Shown: piece by piece, positions 23,857-32,168 of the stretch | Numbering within the stretch: the first letter of the stretch is position 1 | How the letters are laid out: the number at the start of each line of letters is the position of its first letter | Assembly (NCBI GenBank): GCA_046598415.1 | Contig: JBKJIG010000024.1 | Span: 1 to 64,000 of the forward strand | Length of the DNA: 64,000 nt | Direction of reading: 5' to 3' | DNA from: VFJZ01 sp046598415 | GTDB taxonomy: Bacteria > Actinomycetota > Thermoleophilia > Gaiellales > F1-60-MAGs149 | Translations under genes and position numbers: made by a program | Notes under the pieces: generated by a model | What the model was told of the DNA's origin: nothing | Seen by the model: the letters and a program-made list of their open reading frames with translations, nothing else | Databases searched by the model: none

Positions 23857-24834
23857 GTGCTTCGCGTTCTCGAGTACAGCCCCGACCGTGAGGCGGCCTT
23901 CCGCCCGATCACGGCCGCCGCGATCGCGCCGCTGACGGCAGTCGCAGAGAGCGCACCGCTGCTGTGGATCGATGCGCCGACCCCGGAGCCCGAGGAGCTT
24001 GCGGCCCTGGCCGACGGGTTCCAGTGGCACCCGCTGATCCGCGAGGACCTCGAGCACGGCGACCAGCGCCAGAAGGCCGAGCAGTTCCCGGGCCACATCT
24101 TCGCCGTGCTGCGCCTGCCGCACTCCGTGAAGGGCACCGCGTGCGACCTCTACATCGTGCAGTCCGAGCACGTGCTCGTCACCGTGCACCAGGTGCCGTC
24201 CGAGTGGATCGACCGGCTGGCCGCCGACGTGGCGTCCCGCGGCGACCTCGAGGCGCACCGTGCGGCGGGGGCGGTCGCGTCGATCCTGGCTGCCGTCACC
24301 GACGCGTACGAGGAGACGATCGACGGGCTCGAGGATCTGGTGGTGAAGCAGGAGGCGGGGGCGCTCGACGCCGACGGCGACCCTGCGCCGGCGCTGCGCC
24401 GGGCGGCGCATGCCCGCACCGCGATCGCCGACGTGCGCCGGTCGAGCGGTCACCTGCGCGAGGTGATCGGCGCCTTCGTGCGCCGCGAGCTGCTGAACAC
24501 CGTCCACACGCCGGAGCTCGACCTCGAGCTGCGCGACGTGCTCGACCACGCCATCCGCGCCCACGAGGACCTCGACATCCTCCACGACCGCATGAGCTCG
24601 CTGGCCGACACGCGCCTCGCGATGGTGGCGTACCGGCAGAACGAGATCACGAAGCAGCTCTCCGCCTGGGCGGCGGTGCTGCTGGTGCCGACCGTGGTCA
24701 CCGGCTGGTTCGGCCAGAACTTCCAGCACATGCTGGGCCTCGACTGGCAGTACGGCGAGGTCTACGCGCTGGTGCTGATGGTGGGCGGGATGACGGCGAT
24801 GTGGTTCACCATGCGTCGCGCCAAGTGGCTGTAG
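23857..24834 (+). CDS. CorA-family divalent-cation channel with GQN in place of GMN
   Basis: A 325-residue CorA-type protein: cytoplasmic alpha/beta domain, long helix (about 175-260), then two C-terminal membrane helices (about 265-285 and 298-316) and a basic end. CorA channels carry Mg2+, Co2+ or Ni2+. The selectivity motif between the helices is normally YGMN; here it reads FGQN (G286-Q287-N288). The Met-to-Gln change may alter ion choice. It starts with GTG 23857, and the antiporter gene follows 38 bp later. Confidence 0.82.
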   Translation: MLRVLEYSPDREAAFRPITAAAIAPLTAVAESAPLLWIDAPTPEPEELAALADGFQWHPLIREDLEHGDQRQKAEQFPGHIFAVLRLPHSVKGTACDLYIVQSEHVLVTVHQVPSEWIDRLAADVASRGDLEAHRAAGAVASILAAVTDAYEETIDGLEDLVVKQEAGALDADGDPAPALRRAAHARTAIADVRRSSGHLREVIGAFVRRELLNTVHTPELDLELRDVLDHAIRAHEDLDILHDRMSSLADTRLAMVAYRQNEITKQLSAWAAVLLVPTVVTGWFGQNFQHMLGLDWQYGEVYALVLMVGGMTAMWFTMRRAKWL

Positions 24835-24872
24835 CGCTCGACTAGAGTGCCGCGGGAGGAGGCGGGCGCGCG

Positions 24873-26105
24873 ATGGATGTCAGTCAGGTACTCGCAACCG
24901 GCGGGGTGATCCTCGCCTGCGGTCTGCTGTCCGTGCCGATCGCGCTGGCGCTCAGGGTGCCGGTCATGATCGTCTTCGTGGCGGCCGGCGTGCTCGTCGG
25001 CCCGTCCGCGCTCGACCTCGTCTCCAACCCGCTGGACGAGCTCGGCGCGGAGCTGATCTTCACCATCGGCGTCTCCCTGATCCTCTTCCACGGCGGTGTC
25101 GGCGTGTCGTTCAGGGTGATCCGTCGGACGGCGGTCGGCCTCGGGATGCTCGTCATCCCCGGCGTGGTGCTGACGGCCGCGGTGGTCGCGATCGTGGTGT
25201 CGCCGGTGTTCGGCGTGTCGATCGGCGTCGCGTTCCTGGTCGGCAGCGTCCTCGCCGCGACCGATCCGGCGATCCTGATCCCGCTGTTCGACCGGATCCG
25301 GCTCCGGCCGAAGGTCTCCCAGACCGTGATCGCCGAGTCGGCATTCAACGATCCGACCGGCACCGTCCTGGCGCTGACGGTGGCCAGCGCGCTGGCCGCG
25401 GGCAGCGTGTCGTTCACCGACCCCGTCGTCGACTTCACGAAGAGCCTCGCGATCGGCGCCGTCTGCGGCATCGCCGGCGGCCTGGTGCTGGCACTGATGG
25501 TCTCCTCGCACCGGGTCGGGATCTGGAGCGAGTCGCCGGCAGCCGCCATCCTGGCGCTCGTCGCGCTGGAGTACTTCGCCGTCGACGAGATCGGCGGCTC
25601 GGCCTACCTGGCGGCGTTCGTGATGGGTCTCATGATCGGCAACGCCGACCTGTTCGGGATCGAGCGCGAGCCGCGCGCGCTGCACGCGTTCGAGACGTTC
25701 ATCGCGCAGCTGTCGGAGATCGCCGTGATCGCCGTATTCGTCACGCTCGGCATCAACCTGCCGCTCGACGCGCTGCGCGACCACTTCCTGGGCGGCCTGG
25801 TGGTGATGGCCGTCTTCATCTTCGTCGCCCGGCCACTCGCGGTGCTGGTCTGCCTCTCCGTCGACCGCCGGGCGCGGTGGACGCGTCAGGAGGTGCTGTT
25901 CCTCTGCTGGTGCCGTGAGACGGGGGTGGTGCCGGCGGCCGTGGCGAGCCTCCTCGTGGGTCAGGGCGTGCCGGGCGCCGAGTTGGCGGTCGCGATGGTC
26001 GCGATGGCCATCATCGCCACGCTGCTCCTGCAGGCGACGACGGCCGGCTGGCTGGCGCGGCGGCTCGACCTGGTGCTGCCCGTCGAGGCGGAATCGGTCG
26101 TCTAG
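24873..26105 (+). CDS. Cation/proton antiporter (CPA1 family)
   Basis: A 410-residue protein with about 12-13 membrane helices, of the NhaP/monovalent cation:proton antiporter-1 type. AATDPAILIPL and ESAFNDPTGTVLAL are the two broken-helix motifs; the N-D pair in the second is the ion-binding site. There is no TrkA-C or USP domain at the C-terminus. GGAGGAGG lies before the ATG at 24873, so unlike many neighbours it has a normal leader. Na+ versus K+ cannot be told. Its stop codon shares a CTAG with the convergent M24 gene. Confidence 0.88.
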   Translation: MDVSQVLATGGVILACGLLSVPIALALRVPVMIVFVAAGVLVGPSALDLVSNPLDELGAELIFTIGVSLILFHGGVGVSFRVIRRTAVGLGMLVIPGVVLTAAVVAIVVSPVFGVSIGVAFLVGSVLAATDPAILIPLFDRIRLRPKVSQTVIAESAFNDPTGTVLALTVASALAAGSVSFTDPVVDFTKSLAIGAVCGIAGGLVLALMVSSHRVGIWSESPAAAILALVALEYFAVDEIGGSAYLAAFVMGLMIGNADLFGIEREPRALHAFETFIAQLSEIAVIAVFVTLGINLPLDALRDHFLGGLVVMAVFIFVARPLAVLVCLSVDRRARWTRQEVLFLCWCRETGVVPAAVASLLVGQGVPGAELAVAMVAMAIIATLLLQATTAGWLARRLDLVLPVEAESVV

Positions 26106-27340
26106 CCGACCACGGTCAGAGTGGCGGGCAGGTCGGAGGCGATCCACGCCTCGTGGTCGTCGAACAGCAGCGTGTCGATCGAGAAGAACTGGCCGACGTG
26201 GCGGGGAAGGAAGATCTGCGTCTCCCAGTTGACCGCCGTGCCGGGCTCGAGTACCAGGTCGGCGTGCAGGTCGGCGAGCGGGTCGAGAACGACGTTGCCG
26301 ACCCAGTCGCCGTAGAACGCGATGCCCATCTCGTAGCCGCCGATCCACCCGCGCGACTCCCAGAGGCCCTGCGCCTGGTAGTAGGCCACGACTGCCTCGT
26401 TCAGCTCACGGACCGGGAGGCCGGGTCGCAGCAGCCCCTTGACGACCTCGATCGAGGCCGCTGCCCGGGCGGCGACGTCGGCCACGTCGGGCGCCGGCTC
26501 GCCGCAGTGGAACATCCGCGCCAGGTTCACGTGGTAGCGGTGCCGGACCCCGGACACGTCGATCATCACGGGCTCGCCCTCGCGCAGCACACGACGGGTG
26601 GAGAGCGCGTGCGCCGCGTTCGTCTTCGTGCCGAACAGGACCGGCTGCGTGATCGCGGTGTTCTCGCCGCCCGCCTTCGCGAGCGCGGCGACCAGCTCGC
26701 CGTACACCTCGAGCTCGGTCACGCCCGGCGCGAGAGCATCGCGTGCGGCCCGCATCCCGATGTCTGCGATCTGCGCGGCCTCGCGCAGCACCGCGCGCTC
26801 CAGCGGCGACTTCACCCAGCGCAGCTCCCGCACCACGTCGGTGCCGTCCACGATCGTGGCGCCCTTGTCGACGGCCAGCGCCTGGAACCGCGCCGAGAGC
26901 GGCCCGTTCGGCCGGTACGACCACAGCTCGAGGCCCAGCGTGCCGTCCAGCCAGCCCAGCGACGCCAGCTCGTCGACCACGAACTCGGCGCCACCGCGCA
27001 GGCTCGTGCGCGGGAAGTAGCGGGTGTCGGTGGAGGTCGTGAAGATGCGTCCGAGCGCGGCCTCGCGCTCGGTGTCGAACAGGATGTAGCGGTCGTGGTC
27101 GACGTGCACGGCGATGCCGCTCGCGGCCGGCCACTGGCGTGGCGACTGGGCCTGGTACCACTCGCACTGGTAGCCGCTGACCCAGTTCATGGCCTCGGGC
27201 GATGTCAGGAACAGACAGTCGATCTTGTCCCGTGCGAGCCGCTCGCGGATGCGCTGCAGCCGCATCGCGTACTCGGCCTCCGGAAAGGCCGGCTCGGGGT
27301 CGACGGTGCTCGTGAAGTAGACCTCGTCGCGGTAGTCCAT
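26102..27340 (-). CDS. M24-family protein (creatinase/aminopeptidase P fold), metal site altered
   Basis: A 412-residue pita-bread-fold protein with a creatinase N-terminal domain (about 1-160) and an M24 domain (about 170-400). True metallopeptidases need two Asp, one His and two Glu. The first Asp is kept (MIDVSG), but the second is replaced (HVNLARMF, Asn where Asp is expected), and the His strand reads GYEMGIAFYG. It therefore resembles non-metal members such as creatinase or ectoine hydrolase more than Xaa-Pro peptidases. The start is ATG 27340, 9 nt after a TATGCT hexamer. Confidence 0.78.
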   Translation of the reverse strand: MDYRDEVYFTSTVDPEPAFPEAEYAMRLQRIRERLARDKIDCLFLTSPEAMNWVSGYQCEWYQAQSPRQWPAASGIAVHVDHDRYILFDTEREAALGRIFTTSTDTRYFPRTSLRGGAEFVVDELASLGWLDGTLGLELWSYRPNGPLSARFQALAVDKGATIVDGTDVVRELRWVKSPLERAVLREAAQIADIGMRAARDALAPGVTELEVYGELVAALAKAGGENTAITQPVLFGTKTNAAHALSTRRVLREGEPVMIDVSGVRHRYHVNLARMFHCGEPAPDVADVAARAAASIEVVKGLLRPGLPVRELNEAVVAYYQAQGLWESRGWIGGYEMGIAFYGDWVGNVVLDPLADLHADLVLEPGTAVNWETQIFLPRHVGQFFSIDTLLFDDHEAWIASDLPATLTVVG

Positions 27341-27349
27341 TGCGGCCCG

Positions 27350-27355
27350 AGCATA
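27350..27355 (-). promoter_or_regulatory. Candidate leaderless -10 for the M24 gene
   Basis: Minus-strand TATGCT lies 9 nt before the ATG at 27340, in the gap divergent to the nrdJ leader. Confidence 0.4.
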
Positions 27356-27378
27356 GTGCGTCCCGGGGCTCCGCGGGG

Positions 27379-27482
27379 GCGTCGTGGAAGTGTCCGACGC
27401 GATAAACTGCAGGTGGCAGAGAGCAGGCGGGAGGTGGAACCGACCTCCGTCCGACGGGCTCTCTAGTGTTCCCAACCCGCCC
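27379..27482 (+). ncRNA. Structured 5' leader of the ribonucleotide reductase gene
   Basis: Several helices can be drawn in the 198-bp gap before nrdJ. GCGTCG (27379-27384) pairs with CGACGC (27395-27400). CTGC (27407-27410) pairs with GCAG (27416-27419). AGAGAGC (27418-27424) pairs with GCTCTCT (27458-27464) and encloses GGAGGT/ACCTCC (27430-27435, 27443-27448) with the loop GGAACCG. GGCGGG (27426-27431) could instead pair with CCCGCC (27476-27481), giving two exclusive states. I do not see the conserved B12-box of a cobalamin riboswitch, although the enzyme uses adenosylcobalamin. A cis-regulatory RNA is inferred. Confidence 0.5.
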
Positions 27483-27538
27483 GCGTCTACCCCGACGAGG
27501 CGGCGACCCGTTTAAGGGCCTGGGACGAGGAGGCAGTA

Positions 27539-30500
27539 GTGCAGATCGAAAGGCGATATACCGAATCCGGAGGCGACCCGTACGCCGGCGTGGAGTTCGC
27601 AGAGCGAACGTCCAAGATCGTCAATCCGGACGGCTCCGTCGTCTTCGAGGCAACGTTGCAGGCCCCGGCTCAGTGGTCCCAGGTGGCGGTCGACATCCTG
27701 GCGCAGAAGTACTGCCGCAAGGCGGGCGTCGCGACCGAGCTCGTGCCGGTCGCCGAGGACGGCGTGCCCGAGTGGCTGGCGCGCTCCGAGCCCGCGCCCG
27801 GCTCGCCGGTCGAGGGGGAGACCGACGCGCGCCAGGTGTTCCGCCGGCTCGCCGGCTGCTGGACCTACTGGGGCTTCACGCACGGCTACTTCGGCGAGGA
27901 GGACGCGCACGCGTTCTACGACGAGCTCCAGGCCATGCTCGCCCGCCAGGCCGCCGCACCCAACTCGCCGCAGTGGTTCAACACCGGCCTGAACTGGGCG
28001 TACGGCATCAGCGGCCCGCCGCAGGGCCACTGGTACGCGGAGCCCGCCGACGGCGAGCTGAAGCTGTCCACGAGCGCGTACGAGCGCCCTGCCCCGCACG
28101 CGTGCTTCATCCAGGCGGTGGCCGACGACCTCGTCAACGAGGGCGGCATCATGGACCTCTGGGTGCGCGAGGCCCGGGTCTTCAAGTACGGCTCCGGCAC
28201 CGGCTCCAACTTCTCCGACATCCGGGGCGAGAACGAGCGCCTGTCGGGCGGCGGCCGATCGTCCGGCCTGATGAGCTTCCTCAAGATCGGCGACCGCGCC
28301 GCGGGCGCCATCAAGTCGGGCGGCACCACGCGCCGCGCGGCGAAGATGGTGACGCTCGACCTCGACCATCCCGATATCCAGCGCTACGTCCGCTGGAAGG
28401 CCGTCGAGGAGACGAAGGTGGCCGCGCTCGTTGCGGGGTCGCGGATGCTCTCCGTGCACCTGAACAACGTCGTCACGTCGACCACCGAGGGCGATGTCGT
28501 CGGCGACGAGCGGTTCGTCGCGCGGACCAACCCGGCGCTCGCCAAGGCCGTCCGCGGCGCCCGCCAGGCCGGCGTGCCCGACGTCTCCATCCAGCGCGCG
28601 CTCGACCTCGCGCGGCAGGGCGTCACCGAGCTGCACATCGACGAGTACGACACCGACTGGCAGGGTGAGGCGTACAACACGGTCTCGGGCCAGAACTCGA
28701 ACAACTCCGTCCGCGTCACGACCGACTTCATGCGCGCGGTCGAGGGCGACGACGAGTGGCACCTGATCAACCGCACCGAGCGCGCCAAGGCCCTCGTCGA
28801 GGGCCGCTCGCCGCAGCCCGTGGCGACGCTGCCGGCCCGCGAGCTGTGGGACGACATCGCCGAGACCGCGTGGCTGTGCGCCGACCCGGGCCTGCAGTTC
28901 CACGATACGACCAACGAGTGGCACACCTGCCCGGCCGACGGCGACATTCGCGCGTCGAACCCGTGCGCCGAGTACGTGTTCCTCGATGACACCGCCTGCA
29001 ACCTGGCGTCGCTGAACCTGCTGCAGTTCGAGACGGCCGACGGCTTCGACGTCGAGCTGTTCCGCCACGGCGTGCGGCTCTGGACGGTCGTGCTCGAGAT
29101 CTCGGTCCTGATGGCGCAGTTCCCGTCCAAGGAGATCGCGCGCGGCAGCTACGCGTACCGCACGCTCGGCCTGGGCTACGCCAACATGGGCGCCCTCGCC
29201 ATGCGGCGCGGTCTGCCGTACGACTCGCCCGAGGCGACCGCGCTGTGCGGTGCGCTGACCGCGATCATGCACTTCTCGTCGCTTGCCGCGAGCGCCGAGA
29301 TGGCGGGCGAGCTGGGGCCGTTCTCGGCCTACGAGCGTAACGCCGAGGCCATGCTGCGCGTCGTCCGCAACCACCGCAACGCGGTGTATGCGGCCGGCTC
29401 CGAGGCGTACCAGAACCTCTCGGTGTTGCCGGTGCCCATCGACGCCGCGGTCTGCGAGCCCGGTCTGCTGGCCGCCGCAAAGGAGGACGCCGACCGCGCC
29501 CTCGCCCTCGGCGAGCAGCACGGCTACCGCAACGCCCAGGTGACGCTGATCGCGCCGACCGGCACGATCGGCCTCGTCATGGACTGCGACACGACCGGCA
29601 TCGAGCCCGACTTCGCGCTCGTGAAGTTCAAGAAGCTGGCCGGTGGGGGCTACTTCAAGATGGTCAACGCATCGGTGCCGCCGGCGCTCGCGAACCTCGG
29701 CTACACGCCGCAGCAGGTTGACGAGATCGTGCAGTACTGCGTCGGCTCCGGCACGCTCGAGGGCTGCCCGCACATGGCGCCCGAGAAGCTGCGCCAGCTC
29801 GGGTTCACCGAAGACGCCATCGCCGCCCTCGATGACGCCATGCGCGCGGCGTTCGATGTGCGGTTCGCGTTCACGCGGTTCACCGTCACCGACGAGGTCT
29901 GCATCGAGCACCTCGGCATCGATCCGGAGGAGCTGCGGCGCCCCGGCTTCGACCTGCTGTCGGCCGTCGGCTTCACCGCGGCCGAGATCGACGAGGCGAA
30001 CCTGTTCGTCTGCGGGACGATGACGGTCGAGGGTGCCCCGCACCTGAAGGCCGAGCACCTGCCGGTGTTCGACTGCGCCAACAAGTGCGGCCGGCTCGGC
30101 ACCCGAGCCATCCGCCCGCTCGCCCACGTCGAGATGATGGCGGCGGCGCAGCCGTTCCTGTCCGGCGCCATCTCGAAGACGATCAACATGCCGAACGGCG
30201 CCACCATCGCCGACGTGGCCGAGGTCTACCGCGTCTCGTGGCACAAGATGCTGAAGGCCATCGCGCTCTACCGCGACGGCTCCAAGCTGTCGCAGCCGCT
30301 CAGCTCGCAGGCCGCCGAAGCACTGGCGTTCGACGAGGCGGCGATCGAGGCCGAGGAGGCCGCCGAGCTCGCTCGCGAGCTGCTGCCGTCCGGCGAGGAC
30401 GTGGCCGCGCGCGTCGTGGTCGAGTACCTGCGCGAGCGCCGGCGGCTGCCGGAGCGTCGGGCGGGCTACACGCAGAAGGCCTCGGTCGGCGGGCACAAGG

Positions 30501-31120
30501 TGTACGTCCGCACCGGCGAGTACTCCGACGGCACGCTCGGCGAGGTGTTCATCGACATGCACAAGGAGGGCGCCGCCTTCCGGAGCCTGATGAACTCCTT
30601 CGCGATCGCCATCTCGCTCGGCCTCCAGCACGGGGTGCCGCTCGAGGAGTACGTCGACGCGTTCGTGTTCACCCGGTTCGAGCCGAACGGTATGGTCACC
30701 GGCAACCCGTACATCAAGATGTCGACGTCGGTGATCGACTACATCTTCCGCGAGCTCGCGATCTCGTACCTCGGTCGCGACGACCTCGCGCAGGTGAAGC
30801 CGGAGGACCTGCGGCACGACACCATCGGCTCGCAGAACCCACGCTCCGAGCACCTCGCGCCGTTCACCGCGCCGCCGGTCGTGCCGACGGCTCCGGCCGC
30901 CTCGGGCGGCGCCACCGTCGTCACGACCGCGGCTGCTCCTGCGCCGGTGTCGGGGCGGGCGGTGACGCCGGTCGCGCCGCTGCTGATGACGGAGCGCGAC
31001 CAGGCCCGGCTGCGGGGCTACGAGGGTGATCCGTGCTGGAACTGCGGCCAGTTCACGCTGGCGCGCAACGGCACGTGCCTGAAGTGCGACTCCTGCGGCG
31101 AGACGTCGGGCTGCTCCTGA
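27539..31120 (+). CDS. nrdJ: Adenosylcobalamin-dependent (class II) ribonucleotide reductase
   Basis: A 1193-residue class II reductase that makes deoxyribonucleotides with an adenosylcobalamin radical. The thiyl-radical region reads NPCAE (N474, C476, E478) and the N-terminal redox Cys is C189 in PHACFIQ. APNSPQWFNTGLNW and KYGSGTGSNFS are family landmarks. A TSCPD-like domain (about 970-1085) and a C-terminal four-Cys zinc-ribbon-like end, CWNCGQF to CLKCDSCGE, follow. GAGGAGG lies 6 bp before GTG 27539, so this gene, unlike many neighbours, has a true leader and ribosome-binding site. Confidence 0.96.
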   Translation: MQIERRYTESGGDPYAGVEFAERTSKIVNPDGSVVFEATLQAPAQWSQVAVDILAQKYCRKAGVATELVPVAEDGVPEWLARSEPAPGSPVEGETDARQVFRRLAGCWTYWGFTHGYFGEEDAHAFYDELQAMLARQAAAPNSPQWFNTGLNWAYGISGPPQGHWYAEPADGELKLSTSAYERPAPHACFIQAVADDLVNEGGIMDLWVREARVFKYGSGTGSNFSDIRGENERLSGGGRSSGLMSFLKIGDRAAGAIKSGGTTRRAAKMVTLDLDHPDIQRYVRWKAVEETKVAALVAGSRMLSVHLNNVVTSTTEGDVVGDERFVARTNPALAKAVRGARQAGVPDVSIQRALDLARQGVTELHIDEYDTDWQGEAYNTVSGQNSNNSVRVTTDFMRAVEGDDEWHLINRTERAKALVEGRSPQPVATLPARELWDDIAETAWLCADPGLQFHDTTNEWHTCPADGDIRASNPCAEYVFLDDTACNLASLNLLQFETADGFDVELFRHGVRLWTVVLEISVLMAQFPSKEIARGSYAYRTLGLGYANMGALAMRRGLPYDSPEATALCGALTAIMHFSSLAASAEMAGELGPFSAYERNAEAMLRVVRNHRNAVYAAGSEAYQNLSVLPVPIDAAVCEPGLLAAAKEDADRALALGEQHGYRNAQVTLIAPTGTIGLVMDCDTTGIEPDFALVKFKKLAGGGYFKMVNASVPPALANLGYTPQQVDEIVQYCVGSGTLEGCPHMAPEKLRQLGFTEDAIAALDDAMRAAFDVRFAFTRFTVTDEVCIEHLGIDPEELRRPGFDLLSAVGFTAAEIDEANLFVCGTMTVEGAPHLKAEHLPVFDCANKCGRLGTRAIRPLAHVEMMAAAQPFLSGAISKTINMPNGATIADVAEVYRVSWHKMLKAIALYRDGSKLSQPLSSQAAEALAFDEAAIEAEEAAELARELLPSGEDVAARVVVEYLRERRRLPERRAGYTQKASVGGHKVYVRTGEYSDGTLGEVFIDMHKEGAAFRSLMNSFAIAISLGLQHGVPLEEYVDAFVFTRFEPNGMVTGNPYIKMSTSVIDYIFRELAISYLGRDDLAQVKPEDLRHDTIGSQNPRSEHLAPFTAPPVVPTAPAASGGATVVTTAAAPAPVSGRAVTPVAPLLMTERDQARLRGYEGDPCWNCGQFTLARNGTCLKCDSCGETSGCS

Positions 31121-31124
31121 CGTC

Positions 31125-31173
31125 GATCACGCACGGCGGGCCCGACTTGCGGCCGGGCTCGCCGTGCGTGATC
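31125..31173 (+). terminator. Long inverted repeat after nrdJ
   Basis: GATCACGCACGGCG (31125-31138) is perfectly repeated inverted as CGCCGTGCGTGATC (31160-31173), and the stem can extend inward by about six more pairs with one G-U. It begins 4 bp after the nrdJ stop and has no U-tract. It also precedes the ABC operon and could act in both directions. Confidence 0.75.
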
Positions 31174-31199
31174 CGTGATCCCATGGCAGGGTACCGGCC

Positions 31200-32168
31200 G
31201 TGACCGACCACGCGATCACCGTCGAGGGCCTCGTCAAGCGCTTCGGCGAGACGACGGCGCTGACCGACGTCACCTTCGAGGTGCCGCGCGGCACCGTCTG
31301 CGGCCTGCTCGGCCCGAATGGCGCGGGCAAGACGACGGCGGTGCGGATCCTGGCCGGCCTCTCGATCCCCGACGCCGGCCGCGCGGTCGTGGCGGGATTC
31401 GACGTGGCCACCGACCCGCAGTCCGTGCGGCGCGTGCTCGGCCTCGCCGGACAGTCCGCGACTGTCGACGACATCCTGACCGGCCGCGAGAACCTCGTGA
31501 TGATCGGCCAGCTGCACCACCTGGGCCGAAAGGTCGCGCAAGCGCGCGCCGCCGAGCTGCTCGAGCAGTTCTCGCTGGTCGAGTCCGCTGACCGCCTCGC
31601 GAAGACGTACTCGGGTGGCATGCGCCGGCGGCTCGATCTCGCGGCGACGCTGGTGGCCGGCCCGGAGGTGCTGTTCCTGGACGAGCCGACGACCGGTCTC
31701 GACCCGCGCGCCCGTCTGGAGCTCTGGGACGTGCTCGACGTGCTCGTCGGTGAGGGCGCCACGATCCTGCTCACGACCCAGTACCTGGAGGAGGCCGACC
31801 GCCTGGCCGACGACATCGTCGTCATCGACCACGGCAAGGTGATCGCCCGCGGCGACGCCCGCGAGCTGAAGCGGCAGGTGGGCGGGGCGCAGCTGTTCGC
31901 GACCCTGGTCTCGGACGACGACCTCGACGCCGCGGCTGCCCACGTGGCGCGCATCGCCGGAGAGGCGCCCGAGATCGACCGCGGCGCGCGGTCGGTGCTG
32001 GCGCCCACCGACGGTGGCGCGCGGGCGATCTCGAGCCTCGCCGATGCGCTTGCCGACGACGGCATCGAGATCGAGGATCTCGGCCTGCGCCGACCGACGC
32101 TCGACGACGTGTTCCTGACGCTCACGGGCGCTCACATCGAGGCCGAGAGCGCGGAGGCGAGGCGATGA
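31200..32168 (+). CDS. ABC transporter ATPase (DrrA-like)
   Basis: A 322-residue ATP-binding subunit of an ABC-2-type exporter, similar in plan to daunorubicin-resistance DrrA. Walker A is LLGPNGAGKTTAV, the signature is YSGGMRRRLDLAA, and Walker B is VLFLDEPTTGLDPR, followed by the switch His in LLTTQYLEEAD. A C-terminal DUF4162-type extension (about 225-315) is present. GTG 31200 is the start; the stop overlaps the permease as ATGA. Substrate unknown. Confidence 0.93.
   Translation: MTDHAITVEGLVKRFGETTALTDVTFEVPRGTVCGLLGPNGAGKTTAVRILAGLSIPDAGRAVVAGFDVATDPQSVRRVLGLAGQSATVDDILTGRENLVMIGQLHHLGRKVAQARAAELLEQFSLVESADRLAKTYSGGMRRRLDLAATLVAGPEVLFLDEPTTGLDPRARLELWDVLDVLVGEGATILLTTQYLEEADRLADDIVVIDHGKVIARGDARELKRQVGGAQLFATLVSDDDLDAAAAHVARIAGEAPEIDRGARSVLAPTDGGARAISSLADALADDGIEIEDLGLRRPTLDDVFLTLTGAHIEAESAEARR

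Noticed and set aside
27426..27448. A T-box-like sequence (GGTGGAACCG) in the nrdJ leader
   Set aside because: It resembles the T-box consensus, but it sits in a hairpin loop rather than an antiterminator bulge, no specifier stem is visible, and nrdJ is not a known T-box target.
27361..27482. Cobalamin riboswitch before the B12-dependent reductase
   Set aside because: The expected B12-box and the conserved GCCACTG-type element are not seen, so the region is listed only as a structured leader.
27512..30853. A 1113-residue minus-strand open frame opposite nrdJ
   Set aside because: It mirrors the nrdJ codons and has shadow-frame composition without any recognisable domain.
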